From Streptomyces cavernae (GTDB lineage Bacteria; Actinomycetota; Actinomycetes; Streptomycetales; Streptomycetaceae): a stretch of DNA of 64,000 nt. The notes below the pieces were generated by a model that saw only the letters and a list, made by a program, of their open reading frames with translations, searched no databases and was not told the DNA's origin. The position numbers and the translations under genes are program-made. The stretch lies in NCBI RefSeq assembly GCF_004023625.1, contig NZ_RPDJ01000005.1, positions 124,001 through 188,000 on the forward strand. The letters run 5' to 3'. Each line of letters opens with the position of its first letter. Positions within the stretch are counted from its first letter, which is position 1. Of the stretch, positions 44,153 to 52,914 are shown piece after piece.

Positions 44153-44704
44153 TCACTTGGCGGGCTTGTAGAAGGCGTAGGTGGCGGAGTAGCCGACGCT
44201 GACCTGGTCGGTGCCGGTGCAGGCGGTGGTGGGGGCGACGCCGCCGCGGGTGTCGAGGCGCTGGATGTAGGAGACGTCGGCGAAGACCCCGCTGCCGCGG
44301 GTGGCGGTGGACTTCAGGAGCAGCTCGGGGATGGTGCCGGTCTTGGGGGAGTTGGCGACGGCGGTGGCGTTGACGGCGCTGCCGTCCACCGTGGACACCC
44401 AGACGGGGCCGCGGGAGTGCAGGGCGACGGGGCGGCGGGAGTGGTCCTTCTTGGCCCAGAGGGTGGCGGCGGGCTCCAGCAGCTTCCAGGCGCCGTCGGT
44501 GCAGGTGTAGACCTGGACGCCTTCGGCGGCGAAGACGCCGGTGAGCCGGTTGCCGTCGGGTACCTTCAGCGCGGCCGGAACGTCGGCGCCGACGCGGGTG
44601 GGCTGCGACGCCGCGGCCTGGTCGGCCGTCGCGCTCGAGAGCGTGCCGGCGGTTACTGCGGCGAGTGCTGCGGTGGTGAGAACGAGACGCTTGGCGAGGT
44701 TCAT
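44153..44704 (-). CDS. Secreted DUF3455 domain protein
   Basis: A 183-residue exported protein. A Sec signal peptide covers about residues 1-28. The mature part matches DUF3455: VPDGNRLTGVFAAEGVQVYTC, then WKLLEPAATL, GPVWVSTVDGSAVNA and a C-terminal SYIQRLDTRGG. Function is unknown; two Cys may form a disulfide. ATG at 44704 has GGAG nine bases upstream; a start five codons earlier (44719) is less well placed. Confidence 0.85.
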   Translation of the reverse strand: MNLAKRLVLTTAALAAVTAGTLSSATADQAAASQPTRVGADVPAALKVPDGNRLTGVFAAEGVQVYTCTDGAWKLLEPAATLWAKKDHSRRPVALHSRGPVWVSTVDGSAVNATAVANSPKTGTIPELLLKSTATRGSGVFADVSYIQRLDTRGGVAPTTACTGTDQVSVGYSATYAFYKPAK

Positions 44705-45327
44705 AAGGTGTTTCTCCACAACGATTTCCGAACCAGTGCATGGGGGTGGACGCGGACGTCGGGCAGGTCCCTGAGCCGGGACCGCGTGGTCCGCCGAGTG
44801 ATGGACCGGGCGACAGCGACGGCGTCCTTGTTGAGATCACCGAGGGGCATTTCAGCCGTGCCGGGATCATTGACGCGATGACAGCTCCGGGCGCCGAGTC
44901 GAGCGCGCGGCGCGGTGACGCCGGGGCCCTGCGGCGGCCGGGATTTTCCGCTGCGGATCATCACGCCTCATGAGTAGGGAGTATCGCCGGACGGGTTTCG
45001 GCCTGACGAGGGTCTTCGGGGCATACGGGCGGTCACGCCGCCGCGCACTTCCGGGCCGTTCGACGTGCCGTCAGGGCAGTCGGCTGCGGGCGGGCCGCGC
45101 ACCGCTTGCTTCGGCAGGGGCACGACAAGTGGACGGTCGTGAGGACAGGCTACTCACACACCTCCGTCGAGGACACGCAGGACCATGAGGTGACCCCATG
45201 TCTGCCACGTCGAGTTCCACGAAGGCCCGGGCCGCTCCGCGCATCGGCGCGCATCTCACGCATCTCACGCAGGTTCATTCCCGCCGACGGGTAACTACGG
45301 CCCCCGGACGAGGGGGCCGCGCTCCGC
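44705..45327. other. 623-bp region without a supported gene
   Basis: I find no convincing gene. The open frames here (for example 44740-44973 forward, 44701-44964 reverse) lack recognisable domains. The ATG at 45198 has a plausible GAGGTGA upstream and a protein-like beginning (MSATSSSTKARAAPR) but soon loses sense, so it could be a truncated gene. The promoter for the DUF3455 gene should lie at 44705-44800. Confidence 0.4.
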
Positions 45328-46260
45328 TCACCGCAGAAGCATCTGCCTCGCCGACGCTGCCGTCCTCATCTGTCCCCAGGTCAGCATGGCGACCCCGACG
45401 GCGCCCGCGCCCACCGCCAGATATGGCCCCGCCATGCCCAGGCCGACCCCGACCGCGCACTGCGGGCCCTGACAGGTCTGCTGAACGGGATCGCCGACCC
45501 CGGAGGCCACGACTTGGCCGATCATGAATCCGATGAACATGTGCAGGGCGAGTACGACCAACAGCCTGCCCGCCAGGCCGAAGACGAGTCGGCGGGCCCG
45601 GACAGCCGCCGGTGCCGGTGCCCGGCCGACGACCACCAGCAGCCGCAGGGCGAGCACGACGAACAGGCCCGCAGCCCCGATGAGCAGATAAAGGTCCCAG
45701 CGGGTGACTCCGGTGACACCCTCGAAGGTCGCATCGTCGAGCTCGGCCTGCGTGAACTGCGCCCCGGACAGGGCGGCCCCGTCCAGTCGGGCCCCGGTGA
45801 GATCCGCCTGGGTCAGGTCGGCGCCGGTGAGGTTCGCGCCCGTCAGATCCGCCTGCGAGACGTTCGCCTGGGTGAGGTCGGCATGGCTCAGGTCCGCCTT
45901 GGCCAGCGTCGCGCCGACCCACTCCGCCTGGGTGAGGTCTGCCTGGTGCAGATCCGCGCCGGACAGGTCCGCGCCGGTGAAGTCGTCCTGGGTGAGCGAG
46001 AGGCCGGCCAGGTCGGCACCGCGCAGATCGGCGCAGCGGAACGTGTGGTCGGAGTCGATGTCCTGCTGCGTCAGGTGCTTCCCGGCGAGTTGCTTCCCTG
46101 AGTGGGTGGCACATGCAGAGGACTGCGATACCCGCGACGACTCCGGCACCACTGCCTGCGCCGGACCCGCGGCGGCCAGCAGGACGGTGACGGCCAGCGC
46201 CCCGCACAGCCGGCGGGCCGTCACAGTGCCGGGCCCCGGCCTACGCAACGACGCGAACAT
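45328..46260 (-). CDS. Exported pentapeptide-repeat protein with C-terminal membrane domain
   Basis: A 310-residue protein. A signal peptide (about 1-34) is followed by a region of about 100 residues (75-180) made of pentapeptide repeats of the A(D/N)Lxx type: GADLAGL, GADLSGADL, ANLTGADLTQADL. Such repeats form a right-handed quadrilateral beta-helix. The C-terminal 125 residues hold three membrane segments (LLIGAAGLFVVLAL, RLLVVLALHMFIGF, YLAVGAGAVGVAML). Function unknown. ATG at 46260 has GGAGGGGAG five bases upstream. Confidence 0.88.
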   Translation of the reverse strand: MFASLRRPGPGTVTARRLCGALAVTVLLAAAGPAQAVVPESSRVSQSSACATHSGKQLAGKHLTQQDIDSDHTFRCADLRGADLAGLSLTQDDFTGADLSGADLHQADLTQAEWVGATLAKADLSHADLTQANVSQADLTGANLTGADLTQADLTGARLDGAALSGAQFTQAELDDATFEGVTGVTRWDLYLLIGAAGLFVVLALRLLVVVGRAPAPAAVRARRLVFGLAGRLLVVLALHMFIGFMIGQVVASGVGDPVQQTCQGPQCAVGVGLGMAGPYLAVGAGAVGVAMLTWGQMRTAASARQMLLR

Positions 46261-46935
46261 GCAAGCTCCCCTCCGCGAGATTCCACCGGCGCTCGCGCCG
46301 ATCCGGATCCCCGCAGCCCCCCGCCACACATGGCGTCCCGCACGCACTCCCGCGCAGGCGAACGCCACGGTAAGCCTCCCTGCTTGCCGTGGCAACCTCC
46401 ATCAACCGGCCCCGCCGGGTCGGATCAGTGGGTGCGTTGAGCAGTGGGTGTTTCCTCACTGAAACCCGCGCTTCGCTCCGGCGTTCCATGGGCCGCCGCG
46501 CGGGTTGCTGACACGGTCGCGACGACACCCCCAGGGGACCGCTGCCGGCTCGGCGGGCACCGGGCCGACGGCTACCACGGCGACCACAGGTGAGCGTCCC
46601 GACGCTGTCGATGCCGCCGCCAGGGTGTTACCCAACGTGACAGAGGTGCCGTCGTCAATCGCATGAAGCGGGCATACCGCCCCAGAATTTACCAATGCGG
46701 CAGGCAGTAGTCGCGACTCAGTGTGACGAAGCAATTTAGCTACAAGTTCCGAAATTATCGGGGACGTTTCCGGGCACGCCGCCGAAACACACCATTCCTA
46801 CCGTCACTGTCGACGGCACAGATTCCCCATCGGGGCCGTCAAGTCCATCGGCTCATCGGGTCCGGCGGATCAAAAAAGCTACTTCCACCGGAAATCCCCT
46901 CACCGCCCCGCACCTTCATCAGGCAGGAGCCACGA
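46261..46935. promoter_or_regulatory. 675-bp divergent control region upstream of the importer cluster
   Basis: No gene is supported. The right half is less GC-rich than anything nearby (46725-46760, GCAATTTAGCTACAAG then TTCCGAAATTATCGGG), where the promoter of the rightward cluster probably lies. CCGA-AATTA-TCGG (46749-46761) is an inverted repeat that could bind the ROK regulator encoded at 50162. Confidence 0.45.
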
Positions 46936-48234
46936 GTGTCCAACATCTCCAGACGCGGCGCCCTACGGCTGACCGGCGGCATGGCTGTCCTCGGTACCCT
47001 CGCCCTGGCGGGCTGTGGGCGCGGCGACGACACCGCTGCGACAGCCTCCGCCAAGCCCGTCGACAGCTCCCCGGCCACGGGCACCGTCAAGGTGTGGGCC
47101 GCCCAGGGGGATGCCGACGTGCTCGACAAGGTCATCAAACCGTTCAAGGCCGCGAATCCCGACCTCGACCTAACGTTCACGTTGATCCCGAACGCCGAGT
47201 ACTACACCAAGCTCCAGTCGGCGATCGCGGCGGGCAAGGGACCCGATGTGGCCCAGTTCTTCCCCGAGTCGCAGGTGCAGTTCCTCGATCCGTCGATCCT
47301 TCAGCCCGTTCCGGACGGCCTCGTCGACCCGAACAGCTTCTTCGAGAGCCTCTGGGACGCCGGCGTCGTCAAGGGCGTCGCCTACACGGTGCCCTGGTAC
47401 GCCTACACCTACGCGCTCGTCTACCGCGCCGACCTTGCCAAGAAGGCGAGTGTCAAGGCGCCCACCACCTGGGACGAGATGGTGCCGTTCCTCAAGGCGC
47501 TCCAGGAGGCGGGCGCCGCGCGCGGCCTCGGGGCCGACATCGGCTGGGACATCTTCAACGGCCAGGACGTCGCCATGTACGCCTGGCAGGCAGGCGGCTC
47601 GCTGCTCTCCGCCGGCGGCAAGTGGACCCTCGACACTCCGGCGATGGTCGACGCTCTCAAGTTCAACGCGTCGTTCTTCACCTCGGGCGCCGCCGACACC
47701 AGCGGTCCCACATTCCTCGACGCACAGCCGTACTTCGTCGCAGGCAAGACCGCCACGATGATCACCGGCCCTTGGGTCGTCGGTCAGCTCGACACCGCCG
47801 CGAAGAAGGACGGCTGGGCAGCGTCCAACGTCGCCACCGCACCACTGCCGGCCGGATCGTCGGGCAGCACCTCCTTCTCCGCCGGAGGCAGTTGGGGCGT
47901 GCTCGCGGGCAGCGGCAACGCGGACGCCTCCTGGAAGCTCATCCGGCACATCGCGAAGCCGAGCACACAGGTCGCGCAGTACAAGGCGTACAGCTCGCTT
48001 CCGGCCGTCATCTCCGCCTGGGACGACCCGGCCATCGCGGACCAGCCGCTGCTGGACGCCTTCCTCACGCAGATGAAGAACACCCGGGCGTTCCCGCAGG
48101 TGAGCACCTGGCAGCAGGTCGCGACCCGGCTGGGCAAGGAGATGGAGGCCGTGGCCAAGGGCACCCAGACCGCCGAGAAGGCGGCTGCGAGGGCGCAGTC
48201 GTACGCCGAGAGTCTCGGCACGGGTACGGGGTGA
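46936..48234 (+). CDS. Sugar-type ABC transporter substrate-binding lipoprotein
   Basis: A 432-residue extracellular solute-binding protein of the family 1 (MalE-like) type. The N-terminus SRRGALRLTGG then LALAGCG gives both a twin-arginine-like motif and a lipobox with Cys near residue 32. The mature part shows TGTVKVWAAQGD, DVAQFFPESQ and GKTATMITGPWVVGQ. It binds a sugar or glycoside outside the membrane. GTG at 46936 has AGGAG six bases upstream; the frame is open back to 46723 without signal features. First gene of the cluster. Confidence 0.93.
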   Translation: MSNISRRGALRLTGGMAVLGTLALAGCGRGDDTAATASAKPVDSSPATGTVKVWAAQGDADVLDKVIKPFKAANPDLDLTFTLIPNAEYYTKLQSAIAAGKGPDVAQFFPESQVQFLDPSILQPVPDGLVDPNSFFESLWDAGVVKGVAYTVPWYAYTYALVYRADLAKKASVKAPTTWDEMVPFLKALQEAGAARGLGADIGWDIFNGQDVAMYAWQAGGSLLSAGGKWTLDTPAMVDALKFNASFFTSGAADTSGPTFLDAQPYFVAGKTATMITGPWVVGQLDTAAKKDGWAASNVATAPLPAGSSGSTSFSAGGSWGVLAGSGNADASWKLIRHIAKPSTQVAQYKAYSSLPAVISAWDDPAIADQPLLDAFLTQMKNTRAFPQVSTWQQVATRLGKEMEAVAKGTQTAEKAAARAQSYAESLGTGTG

Positions 48235-48241
48235 CTCCTGG

Positions 48242-49159
48242 ATGACCACCATGATCGCGGGATCCCCGCGCAAGGCTCGGCGCTCCCGGGGCGCCCGTCG
48301 AACGGCTGTCGCATGGCTGTTCCTCGCACCGTTCACCCTCGCGTTCCTGCTGTACACGGCGATCCCCACCGTCGCCGCGCTCGGGTTCAGCCTGACCGAC
48401 CTGCGGGGCACGGATCTGCGTCATCCGCTCGCCGTCGACTTCATCGGGCTCGACAACTACCTCCGACTGTTCCGGGACGAGAGCTTCCTGCGGGACCTCC
48501 TCAACACCGCACTGTTCGTGGCCGTCGGGGTGCCGCTGACCATGGGGGTCGGGTTCACGCTGGCTCTCGCGGTGAACTCCGGCATCCGGCGGCTGCGCGG
48601 CGTGTTCCGAACGGTCTTCTTCGCTCCGGTCGTCACGAACGTCGTCGCGGTCGCGTTGATCTGGCAGTACGCCTTCAATGCCAACGGCACCGTCAACGAG
48701 GTGCTCGGCGCCGTCGGCTTCGCCGGACCGAACTGGCTGGACGACCCCGACCTGGCCATGCCCGTGGTCATCCTGCTCGGGGTCTGGCGCAACTTCGGCA
48801 CCGCGATGGTGCTGTTCCTCGCCGGTCTGCAGGCGGTTCCACGGGATGTGTACGAGGCCGCCGCCATCGACGGGGCCGGCCGATGGCGGCAACTGAGGCA
48901 CATCACCCTGCCGCTGCTGCTGCCCACCACCCTCATGGTGACGGTGCTGCTGACCGTCTTCTACCTCCAGGTGTTCGACGAACCGTACCTGCTCACGGAC
49001 GGCGGCCCGCTGGGCTCCACCGAATCGGTGGCGCTGTACACGTACCACCAGTTCGGATCCGGCGAGTTCGGGGTCTCCTCGGCCGCGTCCTTCGTGACAC
49101 TCGTGCTCGTGACCCTGGTGAGCGTCGTCCAGTTCCGGCTGCTGAGGCCCCGCACATGA
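48242..49159 (+). CDS. ABC transporter permease 1 (MalF-type)
   Basis: A 305-residue permease with six membrane segments and the EAA loop EAAAIDGAGRWRQLRHITLP that docks the ATPase. It follows the binding protein by seven bases and overlaps the second permease by four. No ATPase gene is in the cluster; in Streptomyces such importers usually share the MsiK ATPase. Confidence 0.93.
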   Translation: MTTMIAGSPRKARRSRGARRTAVAWLFLAPFTLAFLLYTAIPTVAALGFSLTDLRGTDLRHPLAVDFIGLDNYLRLFRDESFLRDLLNTALFVAVGVPLTMGVGFTLALAVNSGIRRLRGVFRTVFFAPVVTNVVAVALIWQYAFNANGTVNEVLGAVGFAGPNWLDDPDLAMPVVILLGVWRNFGTAMVLFLAGLQAVPRDVYEAAAIDGAGRWRQLRHITLPLLLPTTLMVTVLLTVFYLQVFDEPYLLTDGGPLGSTESVALYTYHQFGSGEFGVSSAASFVTLVLVTLVSVVQFRLLRPRT

Positions 49160-50055
49160 CCGCCGTAGCGACGCTGGAAAACGCCGAGCCGAAGAGCGCC
49201 GACACGACCACCACCGACCGGATCGCCGTGCGCCACCGGTCCGTCGCCCGGCCCCTGCTGTACGGCGCCCTGGTGCTGTGCGCCCTGCTCACACTGCTGC
49301 CGTTCCTCTGGGTGCTCAGCGGATCTCTGCGCAGCCTCGACGAGATCCGCTCCGACCCCGGTGCCTGGCTGCCGGACGACGTCACCCTCGACAACTTCAC
49401 CCGGCTGTTCGCCACCGCGGGCTTCGGCCGGTTCCTGGTCAACAGCATCGTGGTTGCCGCGATCGTGGTGGCCGGAAACATCGTGGCGGCCTCGGCCGCC
49501 GGTTACGCGATCGCGAAGCTCGACTTCGCGGGCAGGCGGATCGCGTTCGGCGCGGTCATGGCGGCGCTGATGGTGCCCTTCACCGCGGTGTTCGTCCCAC
49601 AGTTCGTGATCACCGTCGACCTGGGTCTGGCGGACACCCTCGCCGGCATCGCCCTGCCCAGCGTGGCGATGCCGCTGTCGGTCTTCATCATGCGGCAGTA
49701 CGCGCTGTCGATCCCCGACGAACTGCTGGAGGCGGCCCGGATCGACGGCGCGGGCGAGTTCCGGATCTTCTTCCGGATCTTCCTGCCGCTGGCCGGCCCC
49801 GCCGTCGCGACGATCACGATCATGTCCTTCCTGAACTCGTGGAACTACTTCATCTGGCCGCTCATCGTGGCCCAGAGCACATCCGGTTACACGCTTCCGG
49901 TGGGCCTTGCCGCCACCAGTCAGGCGGCGGCCCACGTCACCGACTACGGACTGATGCTCGCGGGAGCGATCGTGGTGATGCTGCCGGTACTGGTGCTCTT
50001 CCTTTTCCTGCAGCGTCACTTCGTGCAGGGCATCGCCGGAACGGGAATGCGGTGA
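49156..50055 (+). CDS. ABC transporter permease 2 (MalG-type)
   Basis: A 299-residue permease with six membrane segments and the EAA loop EAARIDGAGEFRIFFRIFLP. An N-terminal cytoplasmic stretch of about 30 residues is hydrophilic. ATG at 49156 overlaps the preceding stop (ATGA). It completes the importer membrane channel. A gap of 106 bp then precedes the ROK gene. Confidence 0.93.
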   Translation: MTAVATLENAEPKSADTTTTDRIAVRHRSVARPLLYGALVLCALLTLLPFLWVLSGSLRSLDEIRSDPGAWLPDDVTLDNFTRLFATAGFGRFLVNSIVVAAIVVAGNIVAASAAGYAIAKLDFAGRRIAFGAVMAALMVPFTAVFVPQFVITVDLGLADTLAGIALPSVAMPLSVFIMRQYALSIPDELLEAARIDGAGEFRIFFRIFLPLAGPAVATITIMSFLNSWNYFIWPLIVAQSTSGYTLPVGLAATSQAAAHVTDYGLMLAGAIVVMLPVLVLFLFLQRHFVQGIAGTGMR

Positions 50056-50161
50056 CCCCGTCGGACGACCGGACGGAATCACCCGACGCGTCCCGGCACG
50101 GCCCCGCCCCGCGGAAGGTGCCGCCTTTCGCCACGGCCACAAAGAGGGCGGAGGTGTGCTG

Positions 50162-51310
50162 ATGCCCCGGATGAACGGGATGAATCAGAGCGCCGTCCGA
50201 CGCGTCAACACCTCGGTCATCCTCCGTGCACTGGCGGTGTCGGCCGGGCCGACGACGCTGACCGCGCTCGCCGAGCACGTCGGCCTCTCCCGCCGCACCA
50301 TCGAACTCATCCTGGACTCGCTCGTGGCGGCGGGCTGGGTGACCGAGCTGGATCGCGCGCCGACCAGCGGCTGCGTCGGACGCCCCGCTCGCCGCTATGA
50401 ACTACGGGCGGAGAACGCGCTGTTGGGAGCCGTGTGCATCACCACCTCGGACGTGTCCGCGGTCGTCGCCGATGTGCGCGGCCGTATCCTCGGCCGGGCG
50501 CACCGGCTGCTGCGCGCCTACCAGGATCCGCAGGTCACCCTCGACGACGCGGCGGCACTGGTCCTCGACGCGCTCGACGACGCGCGCGGCTCGACGGACC
50601 GGCTGCGCGCCGGGGCGGTCGCGAACGGAGGCGCGATCGACGATGAGGGAGTCGTACGGCGCCTGGTGCACACGACGCGTTGGGAGGGCGTGCACCTGCC
50701 CGAACAGCTCGCGCGCCGGATCCGGATGCCGTGGTTCGCGGACAACGACGCCAACCTCGGCGCGCTGGCGGAGCGTTGGCGGGGCGTCGCCGGTGATCAC
50801 GACAACATCGTATGGGCGATCCTCGGGAACCGGACGGGCCTCGGCATCCTCATCCGCGGAGCCGTGCACCGCGGTCTGGACGGTGCCGCCGGTGAGATCG
50901 TCGAGGCACGGTCGATCCCTACCGGCTCGATCGAGAACCGCCCGGTGGCCTGGCTGACGTCACCGGAACCGGCCAGGCGGAGCGTCGCGCTCGACCGCTT
51001 CGACGCGGCCCGGGCCGGCGATGCGATCGCGCTCGCGGAGGTCGACGAATTCGTGGAGAACATCGCGTCGATCCTCACCACGTTGTCGTGGACCGTCGCA
51101 CCCTCGCTCATCGTGCTCGGCGGCGGCCTGGAAGACGCCGCCGACGTGCTGCTGCCCCGGGTCCGCGAGGCGCTGCGCGACGCCCGCACACCCGCGGTCG
51201 AGTTGCGTGCCACCGGTCTCGGCCGCGACGCCGCACTCGTCGGCGCCGTCAAGCTGGCCCTCGACCGTATGGACACCGAACTGTTCGGCCCGCTGGTCAC
51301 CGGCGCGTGA
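50162..51310 (+). CDS. ROK-family transcriptional regulator
   Basis: A 382-residue ROK regulator. The winged HTH is at about residues 10-70 (TALAEHVGLSRRTIELILDSL). The ROK sugar-kinase-like domain follows, with DNDANLGALAERW, GLGILI and HRGLDGAAGEI. The usual zinc-binding CxCGxxGC motif after GEI is absent, so the protein probably is a repressor with altered structure. ATG at 50162 has GGAGG seven bases upstream. Most likely senses the imported compound or a product and controls this cluster. Confidence 0.92.
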   Translation: MPRMNGMNQSAVRRVNTSVILRALAVSAGPTTLTALAEHVGLSRRTIELILDSLVAAGWVTELDRAPTSGCVGRPARRYELRAENALLGAVCITTSDVSAVVADVRGRILGRAHRLLRAYQDPQVTLDDAAALVLDALDDARGSTDRLRAGAVANGGAIDDEGVVRRLVHTTRWEGVHLPEQLARRIRMPWFADNDANLGALAERWRGVAGDHDNIVWAILGNRTGLGILIRGAVHRGLDGAAGEIVEARSIPTGSIENRPVAWLTSPEPARRSVALDRFDAARAGDAIALAEVDEFVENIASILTTLSWTVAPSLIVLGGGLEDAADVLLPRVREALRDARTPAVELRATGLGRDAALVGAVKLALDRMDTELFGPLVTGA

Positions 51311-51355
51311 CCCCCGCACACATCCGCCCTGTGGCATCAGACATGGAGTCTCCTT

Positions 51356-52900
51356 GTGACCGACACCCCCCGCACCGACGTACTCATCGTGGGCAGCGGC
51401 ATCATGGGCTCCGTCGTGGCCCGACTGCTGCGCGAGGCCGACCCCGCGCTGAACCTCACCATGGTCGACGGCGGCTCCGCGATAGGCGAGACCCCCGGCC
51501 TGCATCTGCACGACCTCGACGACCCGGTCCTTTGGTCCCGCTACAACGAACAGGTCGCCACCGGCATCCAGGGCATGTACACGGGCGCCGAGGTGGTGCG
51601 TGACATCCCCGGAAGCCTCGTCGATCTGAAGCCCGGCATGTTCCACGCGCTCGCCTTCGGCCAGGACGCCGAGGCGATGCCCGCTACGGCACTCTCGTGG
51701 AACGCGGGCGGCATGGGTGTGCACTGGACCGCCGCGACACCGTGGCCCGCCGGGGACGAGGTGTTCGACTTCGGCGACCCGGACCGCTGGGCGGCGGACC
51801 TGGACACCGCCCGCCGGCTGCTCGCGGTCACGCCCGCCGCGATCGGCCCCACCGAGGTCGGCCGGACGGTCCTCGACGTCCTGCGCCGCCGCTTCGACGG
51901 TGTCGGACCGGACGACCGGCGCCCCCAGCCGATGCCCATGGCGGTCACCCCGACGGCGTCGGGTCCCATGCCGCGCACCGCCCCGGGAATGATCTTCCCC
52001 GCCATCGCGACCGGCGGCGATCCGGCCTTCACCCTGGTGACCGGCACGCTCGCGACGTCGCTCATCGTCCGCGACGACGACCGGGTCGGCGGCGTCCGCC
52101 TGCGCCGCATAGCCGACGGAGCCGAGTCGGACCTCCTCGCGGACACCGTGGTGGTCTGCGCCGACGCGCTGCGCACCCCACAGTTGCTGTTCGCTTCAGG
52201 CATCCGGCCCGAGGCGCTGGGCCGGTACCTCAACGAGCACGCGTTCATCACCGCCCGGGTACTGCTCGACCTCGACCGGTTCGGCATCGACCGGGACGCC
52301 CTGCCGCTGCCGCGCCCCGGCGAGTTCAGCACGGACTCGCTCTGGCTGCCCCGGAACGGAGCGGCACAGCCGTTCCACGGCCAGATCATGAACCGAACGT
52401 ACGTGGACGACGACGGCCGGCCCCTGGCGCACTCGGTGGGCCTGTCGCTGTACGTCCCGGTCGAGACGCGCCCGGAGAACCGGCTCGTGTTCTCGCCGAC
52501 GGAGACCGACCTCGCCGGGATGCCGCGCATCAGCGTCGAGTTCGGCTACTCGGCCGCCGACCGCAAGTCGATCCGGCGGGCACTCGAGGAAGTCAGGTCA
52601 CTCGCCGAGACGTTCGGCACATTCGATCCCGCCACCGAACGTGCCGTGCTGCCGCCCGGCTCGTCCCTGCACCAGACCGGCACCGTCCGGGCAGGCGCCA
52701 CCGACGACGGCACCAGCGTGTGCGACCCGGACGGCCGGGTGTGGGGCTACGACAACCTGTACCTCGCCGGCAACGGCGTCATCCCCACCGCGATGGCGGC
52801 CAACGTCACCCTGACCGGTGCCGTGACCGCCGTACGCGCCGCCCGTGCCGTCGCCGAACGATCCCGCGCGCTCGCCGCGCACCCACTCGCCGCTCACTGA
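51356..52900 (+). CDS. GMC oxidoreductase of the pyranose oxidase / glycoside oxidase type
   Basis: A 514-residue FAD enzyme. The Rossmann motif is VGSGIMGS (12-19). GGMGVHWTAATP (118-129) matches the pyranose 2-oxidase segment whose His carries covalent FAD; here that is His123. The C-terminal active-site pair is His439 in LHQTGT and Asn483 in MAANVTLTG. These enzymes oxidise C2 or C3 of free or glycosidic sugars, including C-glycosides in some bacteria. There is no signal peptide, so it acts in the cytoplasm after uptake. GTG at 51356 has GGAG upstream; ATG-initiated alternatives lack the N-terminal fold. Confidence 0.9.
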   Translation: MTDTPRTDVLIVGSGIMGSVVARLLREADPALNLTMVDGGSAIGETPGLHLHDLDDPVLWSRYNEQVATGIQGMYTGAEVVRDIPGSLVDLKPGMFHALAFGQDAEAMPATALSWNAGGMGVHWTAATPWPAGDEVFDFGDPDRWAADLDTARRLLAVTPAAIGPTEVGRTVLDVLRRRFDGVGPDDRRPQPMPMAVTPTASGPMPRTAPGMIFPAIATGGDPAFTLVTGTLATSLIVRDDDRVGGVRLRRIADGAESDLLADTVVVCADALRTPQLLFASGIRPEALGRYLNEHAFITARVLLDLDRFGIDRDALPLPRPGEFSTDSLWLPRNGAAQPFHGQIMNRTYVDDDGRPLAHSVGLSLYVPVETRPENRLVFSPTETDLAGMPRISVEFGYSAADRKSIRRALEEVRSLAETFGTFDPATERAVLPPGSSLHQTGTVRAGATDDGTSVCDPDGRVWGYDNLYLAGNGVIPTAMAANVTLTGAVTAVRAARAVAERSRALAAHPLAAH

Positions 52901-52914
52901 GAGGAATCCCCGCC

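Noticed and set aside
44701..44964. Reverse frame upstream of and overlapping the DUF3455 gene start
   Set aside because: No recognised domain and it would overlap the promoter and start of the DUF3455 gene.
45198..45527. Forward frame starting MSATSSSTKARAAPR
   Set aside because: Plausible start and ribosome site but it soon becomes Arg/Pro-rich and overlaps the pentapeptide gene on the other strand; at most a truncated gene.
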